In this document: positions 54,801 through 64,000 of the stretch, piece after piece | Layout: each line of letters opens with the position of its first letter | Position numbering within the stretch: the stretch's first letter is position 1 | Origin: Cladochytrium replicatum | Taxonomy: Eukaryota; Chytridiomycota; Chytridiomycetes; Cladochytriales; Cladochytriaceae | Direction: 5' to 3' | Assembly (NCBI GenBank): GCA_025526935.1 | Contig: JAHLKD010000072.1 | Location: 186,001-250,000 of the forward strand | Length of the DNA: 64,000 nt | Program-made: the position numbers and the translations under genes | The notes under the pieces: generated by a model | Told to the model about the DNA's origin: nothing | Seen by the model: the letters and a program-made list of their open reading frames with translations, nothing else | Database searches by the model: none

Positions 54801-57532
54801 TATCGCACATTGTCCCCCTCGCATCTTCCAGCACAAAATTCCCGCCAATGTCCATCCTTGCCGTCCCTGATGTAGTGTCCAACCTCGCTCCAGGCATAGA
54901 CCCCAAAACGCACCCATGAACTCTCGCCAAAGCTTCCTCGATCGCCGCCCGCGTCTCTGCAGTATCCCTCGCATCGACATTAACATCCAGTCGTGCTCCA
55001 ACACCGAATCTCCGCTTCAAAAACGACGACGTCCCAACGCATCGCAGCACACCTTCTACCATGATCCCCTTCCGATCCGCCACGACGTCCGCCTCGTCCA
55101 TGAAATGCGTCGTAAGGAGGATGAGCGTGCGGTCGTTGTTTTTGAGACTCAGAAGGAGTTTCCAGATGTCGCGCCGGGAGGCGGGGTCGAGAGAAGACGT
55201 GGGCTCGTCGAGGAAGAGGATCTTTGGGGATCCGAGAAGTGCAATTGCGATCATGAGTTTACGCTTTTGTCCGCCGGAGAGAATGCGGCCGAGACGGTGC
55301 TGGTACGGGAGGAGGTCAACGCGGGAGAGTACGCGGTGGGCTTCGTCTGCGGCTTGATCGCGGGGGATGCCTTTGACTTCGGCCATGAAGCGAACGCTTT
55401 CGCCTATGGTAAGGTCGTCCCAAAAGACGTTTTCTGTATTTCATTCAGGTTGTCAATTATGCAGAGGGAAGCATACGGACGATATATACCTTGCCAGACG
55501 AACCCGATTTGCTTTCGAACGCTTTCGCGATTGGAGATGGGGTGGCCTGCAACTGTGCCAGTTCCCGAGGTCGTGGATAATATTCCGGTGATCAGCTGCA
55601 GTGCAGTGGTCTTTCCCGCGCTTTAAAAAATGGTTTAGAGATATCGAATAGTCATCTTTTGTATTCTTACCCGTTGTGGCCAAGAAGCGCAAAGATCTCA
55701 CCTTGAAAGATAGAAGTCAATCAAACTGACCACAATTATTACCGCCGATGCATACCCTCGTACAAACTCAACGTCAGATCCGCAACAGCCACTTTCTCCA
55801 CATTGTTCACATAAAACACTTTTCTCAACCCCACGAGATCCACAAGCTTTCTCCGTCCAATAGGCTCTTCGTCCCTGATAACATTCTCCTCTTCCATCCC
55901 CCCATCAGCTTCTTCTTCCTTTCCAACTTCAACCCTTCCGCCCTTCCACCTTACACCCAACCTCCTCCCGTTCACATCCAAGTCTCTTCGGCTTCGATCG
56001 AGGTAGAACGCCAGACCCACTACCCAGCAACACGACAGCACCATCGCGCCGAAATACGCTGCCGGCCAACCACTAAACGCCGAAAATGTGAACACATTAA
56101 GCACGACGAGGTACATGAGTCCGATTGGGTAGATCAAGATCGAGAGGACGATGATGAGGGCTGGGTACTGGGGGATGAAGCCGATGATGAGCGATAGGAG
56201 AAGGACAGGGAGGAAGATCTATCAATGAAGGTGTCAGTTTAAACGCGAGAATTGGATTTTCGTAGAGGAGTTACCAATCCGGGAAGGGTTCCGGCGAGCT
56301 TGGAGTTGTTGTAAGGCGTTGCGAGGACGTAGGACGCTGCAAGGTTTGCAATCGAAAAGACAATGAAGGAAAGGAAGACTACAGATACAGACGTATTAGA
56401 GATGGGAAAATATAAAGTTAGTTTGCTACCGACCCAGAAGGAAATTTGAATGCGAGCAAACTGAGATCATTATCGAGAACCCTATGATTGGGGCGATATG
56501 GTTGATCGCGTAAGGTATGAGCCACGAAAGCATCAAAGCCTTCGAGCTGATCCCGCTGAGCAATATACTTTCCTTCAACTGTTCGAAAATACGATCAGCA
56601 TCCACAGAACTCTCTCATTTCGCTGTACGTACCTTCTTCTCCTTCTCCGTAACAATATCCACGACCATCCCGCTCTGGATCAGCAAGAACGGAAGAATTA
56701 ACGACAAAATCCCCACGTTCGAAAACGCAACAAGAGACGCCTCGGCCTCCGACCCGCTCACAGGGTCCACCCTCTCCCCCGCGAAAAACGTCACGTTCAC
56801 CCTCCCCGCGACTTTCACCGACTCCACAGCCGCCGCATTCCTCGACATCGCAATATCGAACGCCTGCTGGAGCGCAAACAATCCCGAGCGCAAGAACGAG
56901 TCTGATCTGCACGTCCAGTCCGTTTCGTCGCAGGCGAGCTTGAGGAGGACGGGGAGGGAGGATGTGTTGCGCGGGGGGAAGGTGGGGAGTGTTTTGGAGG
57001 TGAAGATGCCGTGGACGTTGGTTGTTATGCTGAGGGTGTACGAGTAAGGATTGGTAAAGGTGACCGAGGCCCAGAGGAGGTTGTTTGGATCACCTGGAGG
57101 GATTGTGAAATCGGACATTGCGGACGGGTTGTCGAAACCGCGGGGGAGGAGCGTGGCACCGGTGGAGTTGAGTCTGCTTTTGAGGATGTCCAACACCAAA
57201 TCGACCGTTTCCGTCGTGTTTGTGTTCCGCGGGGCGTAGTGGATCCATAGGCTTACGTTTTCAGGCGCGCCGGACTCGAGGATAGGTAGTTGGAGATAGG
57301 GTAGAGGTGGGAAGGTGGTTGTATAGGTTTGCTTGGGCAGATTGATGCTTGTGACCCTGTAGAAGGAGTCCCAGACCCTGTACAGGAAGAACCCTGAGAG
57401 GGCAAGGTAGATAATCGGCCGCAAGGTTCGAAATTGGACGGTTATGTTCTTGCGGAGGAGCGGGGAGAGTTGGGAGGTGAAGGATCGTGGGGGGACCGGA
57501 GTATCATCGTAGTTTGTCGTTGATCCCGGCAT
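51864..57532 (-). CDS. Full-size ABCA-type ABC transporter
   Basis: Lipid-type exporter with TMD-NBD-TMD-NBD order; about 1,650 residues over many short introns. It starts [20 protein letters not shown], then a first membrane helix ([16 protein letters not shown]), a large extracytosolic loop and a helix bundle ([19 protein letters not shown]). NBD1: Walker A GHNGAGKTT (intron inside, near 55620-55670), signature LSGGQKRK, Walker [11 protein letters not shown]-loop [14 protein letters not shown]2 near 53.3-54.4 kb. NBD2: Walker [10 protein letters not shown], signature LSGGNKRK, Walker B FLFVDEPST (intron inside), [11 protein letters not shown]. It ends [20 protein letters not shown]. The C-terminal regulatory domain after each NBD is typical of ABCA. 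Both nucleotide sites look intact. Substrate unknown. Confidence 0.92.
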
Positions 57533-58753
57533 GGGTTCGCGTATGCGGATCAGGGGCGCAACGTGCCATTTTTAACATGTAACTGGTGGAACAACTGTGC
57601 CCGCGGGACAATACGTAGCTCACCACACCTGCGATTACTGATTAACAATATCTCTTCTTTTTCTTCGAGGATGACGTTAAAACAATTTCAGGGGCTGAAG
57701 AAAACAAATTATAGAACTGAGGTTTTGAGGCCAAACAGACTTCTTCCTGTTACCGCCAGGAGTTGAGGAACGAACGAAAGAGCACAACCTAACTATATAC
57801 TATGGTTGATAAGCTATAGCTGCAGCTAGCTGGATCTGACTTGGGGAAACAAGATAGAGAAAGATATCCAATTGTACTCGTCTGAACTTGTAAAAACAAA
57901 GTCTGTCGGCACCATGAAAAACCAAGGAGAGGAGAACACGCAGAAACGTAAGTCTCAAAAGGACAGGACAACAAAAACATGGTAGCAAAAGTCTCTGCAT
58001 GTTCGAGTCCCAAAAACAATAAGATGATGATTCAGTTCAAACACCAAAATAAAACCGGTTCAAAAAAAAAACAGTTGTCTCGAATAGTATGACCATACAA
58101 AAACACAGAAAAGGAAATACAAAGGTGTGATTTCTGTTTCAGAAATTCACATCCAACGAAATATACCCGAAACGAAAAGGCAGACGAATGATTAAGGACT
58201 TGGGTTTCTTTTTGGGAGTACACCACAGCCTCGAACGGAATAAACGAAAAGGAAATAATGGATAAGTTTTGATTCTGAATGGATAACAATGAATGACAAA
58301 ACAAGTAATGGCAAGAACAGGTGTAGATTTCCGATACGAAAGCAAATAAAAAAGAGAGGAATCAGACATCAGGGGGTTGTTGGGAGACCATTTTGGAATC
58401 TCCAAAAGGACATAAAAAAGGAAAGGGAGATAAAACCACAAACAAATGAAAAAAAGGTACAAATCTTCTGTAACCAGAAAGGGGAGTTGCAAAACATACA
58501 AGAGTTTCTTATTTTTGTGTAAAGGAGAGGTTTTAGTTGGAAAAATAGTGTCCAAAATATAAAAAACACTATGAGAAAAAACGGATATGTATGATGTCGC
58601 GCGAGGAAAAGAAAAAAGGATAGTGTCCCAGGAGAAGAAAAATATAACCGCCCAAAAGAAAGGAAAAGAGAAAGGAATTGCGACTAATTTCACCGCACAG
58701 ATCCGTGTCCACACTGGATCTTAAAGGAACACTACCGCATTCACTGGTGAAAT
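57533..58753. other. Long non-coding stretch, probably 3' UTR of the zinc-knuckle gene
   Basis: 1.2 kb without a supported gene. From about 58030 to 58690 the minus strand is strikingly pyrimidine-rich (many TTTC and CTTT runs). It follows the stop of the zinc-knuckle gene in transcribed direction, so it is best read as its 3' UTR. The ABCA promoter occupies the part near 57533-57800. Long minus-strand frames here are low-complexity and hydrophobic and have no domain. Confidence 0.45.
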
Positions 58754-60319
58754 TCACATAAACATCGGCACGGCGCGGTTGGAACGGTTCGGGCACTGCT
58801 GGATCCAGTGTCCCTTCACATTGCAAATCTAACAATAAAATCAGTCCGCTCATACAAATAAAACCATTTATTCCAACTCACCTTGCACACATACGTGTCC
58901 GGTGGCACCGACATCTTCACACCCTGCGTCGGGCAGTTCTGCACCCAATGTCCCACGACCCCACAGCGTCTGCACACGTACCCTTCAGGCGGCACCGTCG
59001 TCTTTGTCGCGAGCGGACGGCCGGCCATTGTGGACATCGCCGCCGCATTGTAGCGCGCTGCGGCCGCTGCAGCGGCGTGGAGCGCGGCGGGGTTCGCCGC
59101 TGCAGAGGCGGTGAGGCCGAGAGCGGCGAGGTAGGACTGCACCTGCTGGTGTTGGTGCAGCGAGATGGTGGAGGAGGTGGAGTCGCGGCGACGTTCGCGG
59201 TACATGGTGCAGTTTTTGAGCCAGTGGCCTTCAACGAGGCTGTAGAGAGAGGAAAGAGTGTTAGAGAACGTGTTCCGAAACATGAAATCCTCATCTCTAG
59301 ACAACCTCCCAAAGGTCCTTTCCCCACACATTCCAATATGGCGTATCTCCGTTTACCCACCAGAGTTTGCAGATGTATCCGGGAGGAGGGACGGTGTTGA
59401 GGGACTTTGAGTCGCCAAACATGCCGAACGAGCCATAGAGATCCTCTTGTTCGTACATTGAGTGGCGACGGGGGACGGCGGTTTGCTGCTGCTGTTGCTG
59501 AAGCAGACGTTCCGCCTGGATCTGGCGCAACTGCTGCAACTGCTGCTGCTGTTGTTGTTGCTGCTGCTGGGCGTAATGCTGCTGCAGGAGCTGCTGTTGC
59601 TGCAGAAGGGAAGTAGGGCTCACCCTGCCGTGGAGGTTCAGCAGCGCCGCGCTGGACTGGGACGGATTTGGCAGCGACAAGGGCTTTGACGGCGGTGAGC
59701 CGAACGAGGATGCGGACGAGCCCACAACGGAGGGAAACGAGTTGCCGAAGGGGTCAAAGTTGAATCCCGAAGCTGTGCCACCATTCGCACCGATGGGAAA
59801 AGCGGTGTTGCTGGCGCGGGAGGTCGGGAGGAGTTGTAGGCGTTGCTGGGAAGCCAGTGGGGCCAAGGTATCGCTCTGTTCGTCGACGAAGGCGAGGCGG
59901 GAAGAGTGGGCGGCAAAGTCATCAAAGTTGGAGGACGGCAAGGTTGTCAAGGGAGAGATGGCAGACAATGAGGCCGAGGTTGAGGAAGATGCGGGGCGTT
60001 GGTTGTGGAAGGTGTCGAGGTAGGCGTGAGACGGGAAGAGAGAGTGGTGGGCCTGCGGAGGTGGAGGTGGTGGAAGGAGATTTGACGACTGGGGCGACGA
60101 GAGGTAGGCGCTCAACATGTCGGCGGCGGTGGGCTGGGAGGATGACGTGGAGGAGGAGAGCAGCCGGAAGGGGTCCGAGTCCTCGAGAGAGTCGTACAGA
60201 GACATTCTGGACGGACGGCTCAGCAACGAATGCGAGAACGAATTAGACGACATGGAAAGCTCAGAAGGAGCGGACGACGAGGGCAGCGACGACGAGAACG
60301 AGGACTGAGGAGGATTCAT
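58754..60319 (-). CDS. Three-zinc-knuckle RNA-binding-type protein with poly-Q
   Basis: Three exons (60319-59361, 59239-58882, 58828-58754), about 463 residues. The N-terminal half is S/P-rich and disordered, followed by a poly-Q block with LQ (59490-59600) and the run HSMYEQEDLYGSFGMFGDSK. Then three related CCHC knuckles, each introduced by PPxxY(I/V)C: CKLCLVEGHWLKNC, CRRCGVVGHWVQNC and CKICNVKGHWIQQC. All have C-x2-C-x4-H-W-x3-C spacing, like the single knuckle of Mpe1/RBBP6 in 3'-end processing. An Ala-rich stretch (LHAAAAAAARYNAAA) separates knuckles 1 and 2. Introns cut knuckle 1 and fall just before the second Cys of knuckle 3. It likely binds RNA; the exact role is unknown. Confidence 0.8.
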
Positions 60320-60497
60320 TTTTAAAAAGAAGAAAAGGAAACGAAAGAAAACGAAAGAAAAGAAGTTTTTGTTTGTATTGGGGAATCGAGGCAGAAAAGG
60401 GACACGTGGAGAGACACCGTAAAAAGCTGATTAATGAAAGTGGGGGCGGCGGGAATCGAACCACGGACAGACTGCGCAACGGAACAACAACCGGACA
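60320..60497. promoter_or_regulatory. Divergent promoter region, zinc-knuckle gene and RAD2
   Basis: 178 bases between divergent start codons. The side next to the zinc-knuckle gene is a long purine run on the plus strand (pyrimidine-rich 5' UTR on the coding strand). Confidence 0.5.
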
Positions 60498-63400
60498 ATG
60501 GGTGTCAAGGGTCTGTGGTAAGCTGGTGACTGGCTGGGCACCGGGTGATCACTATCAATGACTCTCGAGCCGATTATAGGTCGCTCGTCGAGGCTGTCGC
60601 TCAACCCGTCGCAGTAGACTCGCTGGCCGGACTGCGGCTGGCAGTCGATATCCTACCTATTTACTGACCAAACTAACAAACCTCGTCAGCTGTATCTGCG
60701 ATTGTTCATTCTTCACTCTTTCTGCTTCTCCTATGCCACACGCCAGCATATGGCTACACCAGTTCCTCAAAGCAATGCGCGACCCAAAAACGGGCGACCC
60801 TCTCCGAAACGCTCACATCCTCGGCTTCTTCCGTCGCATCTGCAAACTGATCTTCCTCGGCATCCGTCCTGTCTTTGTCTTTGACGGTGCTGCACCCGCT
60901 CTTAAACGCGCTACAATCGCTCTCAGAAAGAGAAGATTGGAGGACGGTGAGAGATCATTGGCCAGGACTGCGGAGAAGTTGCTTCAGGCGAGAATTAAGC
61001 TGCATACCGTGAAAGCGGCAAGGAGTGCTTTGGAAAATCAGGATCATGAAGAGGAGAGTGATGGAGATGAAGATGAAGATGTAAGGATTGTGGCGACAGA
61101 GTTGGCAGGATCGAAACGGAAACGGGACGAATATGATCTGCCGGATCTCCCTTCGCAGTACGTAGAACAACAAAATATAATCCAGCATCTCAAAGGGCTC
61201 AATGTATTGATTCATGAATGATGTTTGATATAGATCAGTAAAGTCAACCTACACTGATCCCGGCTCGGATCCCGTCACCGATCCACGGATGGTCTCCGAA
61301 TCCGAGCTCCGCGCCTTTGTCAACAACCACCGCCAAAACCTCGATCTCTCCTCACTCTCCCTCGACTCCGCCGACTTTGCCGCCCTCCCCGTCGAAATCC
61401 AGCACGAGATAATCCTCGATCTCAAAACCCAGTCCCGAGAATCCTCCTTCCGCCGTCTCTCCGACATGCTCCGCGACGCGCCCACGTCGACTGACTTTTC
61501 CCGCCTCCAGATCCAAAATCTCGTCGTTCGGAACGAGCTTACGTGGCGGCATATCAAGTTGGTGCAGACTGCTGGGGTGAGCGTGAACCCTGCGACGAAG
61601 AAGAAGCGGTATGTAAATACGATGAAGCGAATTGTTGCGGAGAGGAACAAGGAGTTTGTCCTTGTGAAAGGGGACGATGAAGGTGGAGGGGAGAGGGGGT
61701 TGAGGAAGGCGGCGGCGGGGTGGGTTATGAAGGCACGGAGCATGTTTAGACCCAACGAGAGCGCGGTGGAGATTGGACCGAGAGGCGAACTGAATGTGAA
61801 GAAAAGTGGAAGTGGGCATCCGAGCAGTGGAGGCGTGATTGTGCTGTCCGATGAAGAAGATGGGAAGAGTGTGCGTGGGGAGGGTGATAGTGATAGCGAC
61901 AGTGTATGGATTTTGCCTGACACGGATCAAGCCGTTGAGCCCCCACGAGAGGCATCGCGTGTGGGAGAACCACCCCCGCCATTTGACATCACCGACTCGG
62001 ACGAAGAAGCCGTGTTTGAACCCATTCAAATTCCCACACTTCCACCACCGTTCGAGGACTCGGACGAAGACGTCGAGTTCGAGCCTGTGGAGATTGACAC
62101 TGAAACCCTCACAGCGCTCTTTGTACCCGACACCGTACCTATGGAAGCCGCTCCGACGCCTGCTGACCCCGACGAGGACATCCTGATCGCAACACTGGTG
62201 AACACGACCCCGAGCTCCGCATCCACGATCGAACGCATTGCGGTTGCGCTGAAGGCTATTGCGCCGTGGTGGGATGGGAGCGCCAGGGGGCTGGTTGAGG
62301 ATGTAGAGGGGTGGGATGTTGAGAAGTGCGTTGAGGAGTTAAGAAGGGTTGAGAGGGTGAGTGGTAAGAAGGGAGGTGGGGATGAGGGGGTGAGGAGGGG
62401 GTTCGAGGCTTGGGAAGCGTTGGTGAGGAGTGTGCTGGAGAGGAGGGGTGGAGTCGGTGACGGTGAGAGAGGTGATGAGGAGGTATATGAGGCGTTGGAA
62501 GATGAGATTGACGCTCGTTCACCAAGAGCTTTAAGTGACTCCGTCGAGGTTCCAGAATGCAACATGCTGTCACCTAGAGTCTTCAGCGATGTCGTAGAAT
62601 ATCAGGTTGAGGTTCACTCGCGTCGAGGTGCGAGTCCCCGTGAAGTTGATGCTCCTCGAACTTTGAATACTTCTATTGAGGTTCGGTCAGTATCTCCAGT
62701 GCATTCGGTTGCCTCGGAGGGTCCCGCTACACCTGAGGGATTCCAGGTGCTTGAAAATCGCTCCCCATCATTGGGCTCATCTCCACGCCCACCACCCCCA
62801 CCCCGACCACAGGCACCTTCACCCGTCACCCTCCCACTCTTCTCACGAACACCTTCTCCCGATATCCCCGACGCCCCCGCCAACATCCCCGGCGTCGTCC
62901 CCGGTGCCGTCACCGATGACGCCATCTTCCTCGAGCCGCACGAAGTCGACGGCGCCGTTGACGTCCCCGTCGCACTCACGACCGAGGAATCCGAGTACGC
63001 GCGCTTCGTCTCCTCGCTTTCCTCGCAACCCCTCGAGTCCATCCAGCACGCTCTCGAGGACGACCTTGAGCGCCTTCGTGCCGAAAAAGCGCGCGGACGA
63101 CGCGACGCGGCGGGGCTAAGCGGGGAGATGGTCGAGGAGACCAAAGACGTTCTCAGACTCTTCGGGTTGCCGTTTGTTGTCGCGCCGACGGAGGCGGAGT
63201 CCCAGTGTGCTTGTTTGGAGAGCTTGGGGATCGTGGATGGGATAGTGACGGATGATTCGGATGTGTTTTTGTTCGGGGGGAAGAAAGTGTTCAGAAATTT
63301 CTTTGACTCTGCAAAGTATGTGGAGAGGTATGATGCTGTGGAGCTGGAGGAGACGTTGAAGCTTGATAGGGACAAGTTGGTCAGGCTTGCGTATTTGCTT

Positions 63401-64000
63401 GGGAGCGATTATACGCCTGGGGTGCAGGGAGTCGGGATTGTGAGTGCTGTGGAAATTTTGGATGTGTGGAGAGGGGAGGAGGGGCTGGAGGAGTTTGCGA
63501 GGTGGTGTGAGAGGGTACACAAAGGGTTGCTTAGCGTGAAGGAGGTGCCGAAGGACAAGAAAAAGTTTGTGAGTATTCATGAAGACGAAGTAGCTGCTTC
63601 AGAAAAGTTTTCTGATGCTTAGGCTTTCATAGTTCCGACTGGCAAACAAGATCGAGCTTCCGGAACGATTTCCGGACCCTCGCGTGCGGGAATCGTACCT
63701 GAAACCCACCGTCGACGACGATGACACGGATTTTACATGGGGCATCCCAGATCTCGATGCCATCCGCGCGTACATGCTTGACAAACTCGGCTGGGCACCA
63801 AGCAAGACCGACGAAGTGCTTCTTCCCGTAGTGCGCGAGTGCACGAAGCGTCTTCATGATAAGAAGCAGACGACGCTCGACAGGTATTTCGGCTCATCGC
63901 CGACGAAAAGGGTTGGAGCGAAAGTCAAGAGCGCGAGGTTGAGGAAGGTTGTTGCGGGGTGGATTGGGGAGGAGGGGGTGGAAGATGTGGTTGATTTGGA
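60498..64000 (+). CDS. RAD2: RAD2/XPG structure-specific endonuclease, 3' end outside window
   Basis: Makes the 3' incision in nucleotide excision repair, in the nucleus. Exons 60498-60517, 60580-60647, 60740-61157, 61234-63568, and 63633 onward past the window end. N-nuclease domain: [65 protein letters not shown]. The long acidic spacer (about 600 residues) contains [20 protein letters not shown] and [20 protein letters not shown], conserved in XPG, then disordered P/S/T sequence. I-nuclease domain: [69 protein letters not shown] in the last visible exon is a PCNA-binding (PIP)-like motif. Intron 2 (60648-60739) appears to be of the AT-AC type. Confidence 0.95.
60648..60739 (+). other. Candidate U12-type AT-AC intron in RAD2
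   Basis: Intron of 92 bases starting ATATCCTACC and ending TATGCCAC. Splicing joins GTCG to ACGCC and gives [11 protein letters not shown], the conserved N-nuclease sequence, in frame. GT-AG alternatives nearby remove or shift the conserved VD(A)SIW. ATATCCTac matches the U12 5' splice site consensus ATATCCTT in its first seven bases. A branch-site-like TTCTTCAC lies about 23 bases before the end. Confidence 0.75.

Noticed and set aside
58139-58714. 191-residue minus-strand frame with many Phe and Leu
   Set aside because: Low-complexity translation of a pyrimidine-rich tract behind the zinc-knuckle gene; no domain and no splice support.
60437-60482. tRNA-like B box (GGTTCGATTCC) on the minus strand
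   Set aside because: The flanking bases do not form a T stem beyond two pairs, and no acceptor or anticodon arm could be found.
61249-62029. Long minus-strand frames opposite RAD2
   Set aside because: They are shadows of the acidic, S/P-rich RAD2 spacer; the plus frame has clear XPG conservation.

Overview
The window looks like nuclear DNA of an early-diverging fungus, most likely a chytrid. The evidence is intron-rich genes with short (about 50-70 base) GT-AG introns, fungal-type gene families, L1-like two-ORF LINEs, and one candidate U12-type AT-AC intron in RAD2/XPG. The species cannot be named from the sequence.

Layout. 1-2621: the end of an unidentified gene, then a SAM methyltransferase with a candidate N-myristoylation start. 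4.0-14.9 kb: a tRNA-Val gene followed by nested retroelements (5'-truncated LINE-B, a long LINE-A copy, an LTR element inside LINE-A, a solo LTR, further LINE tails). 15.1-35.8 kb: a gene-dense block holding M1 aminopeptidase, a decaying membrane dipeptidase, ribosomal protein eS7, a very large TPR/Mlp1 nucleoporin, an HscB/Jac1-type co-chaperone, a second methyltransferase paralogous to the first, a CCHC zinc-knuckle gene, and a head-to-head pair of respiratory-chain genes (LYRM7/MZM1-like and NDUFB2-like). 36.1-46.9 kb: a second retroelement cluster containing tRNA-Met and tRNA-Ser. 47.0-64.0 kb: ZPR1, a sphingosine-kinase-like lipid kinase, a full-size ABCA transporter, a three-knuckle zinc protein with poly-Q, and the 5' part of RAD2/XPG running off the window end.

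Most notable observations. (i) All three LINE-B copies whose 5' breakpoint can be placed lie about 6, 7 and 46 bases upstream of an intact tRNA gene (Met, Val, Ser) and point away from it. This suggests a LINE that targets tRNA genes, as the TRE elements of Dictyostelium do. (ii) Both long LINE-A copies start directly behind a LINE-B tail, poly(A) and a (CT)n tract, so B-tail plus A may move as one unit. (iii) RAD2 has an intron starting ATATCCTAC and ending CAC that splits the catalytic VD(A)S motif. (iv) The 3' splice site of dipeptidase intron 1 is triplicated as a 48-base in-frame tandem repeat that repeats the zinc-binding HND motif; the same gene has lost two other zinc-ligand segments.

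How the genes relate: most are housekeeping genes (nuclear pore, ribosome, DNA repair, Fe-S and respiratory assembly, lipid signalling). HscB and LYRM7 belong to the same Fe-S delivery route for the Rieske protein and lie within 3 kb of each other. All exon boundaries were derived by eye from splice signals and reading frame and have no transcript support.
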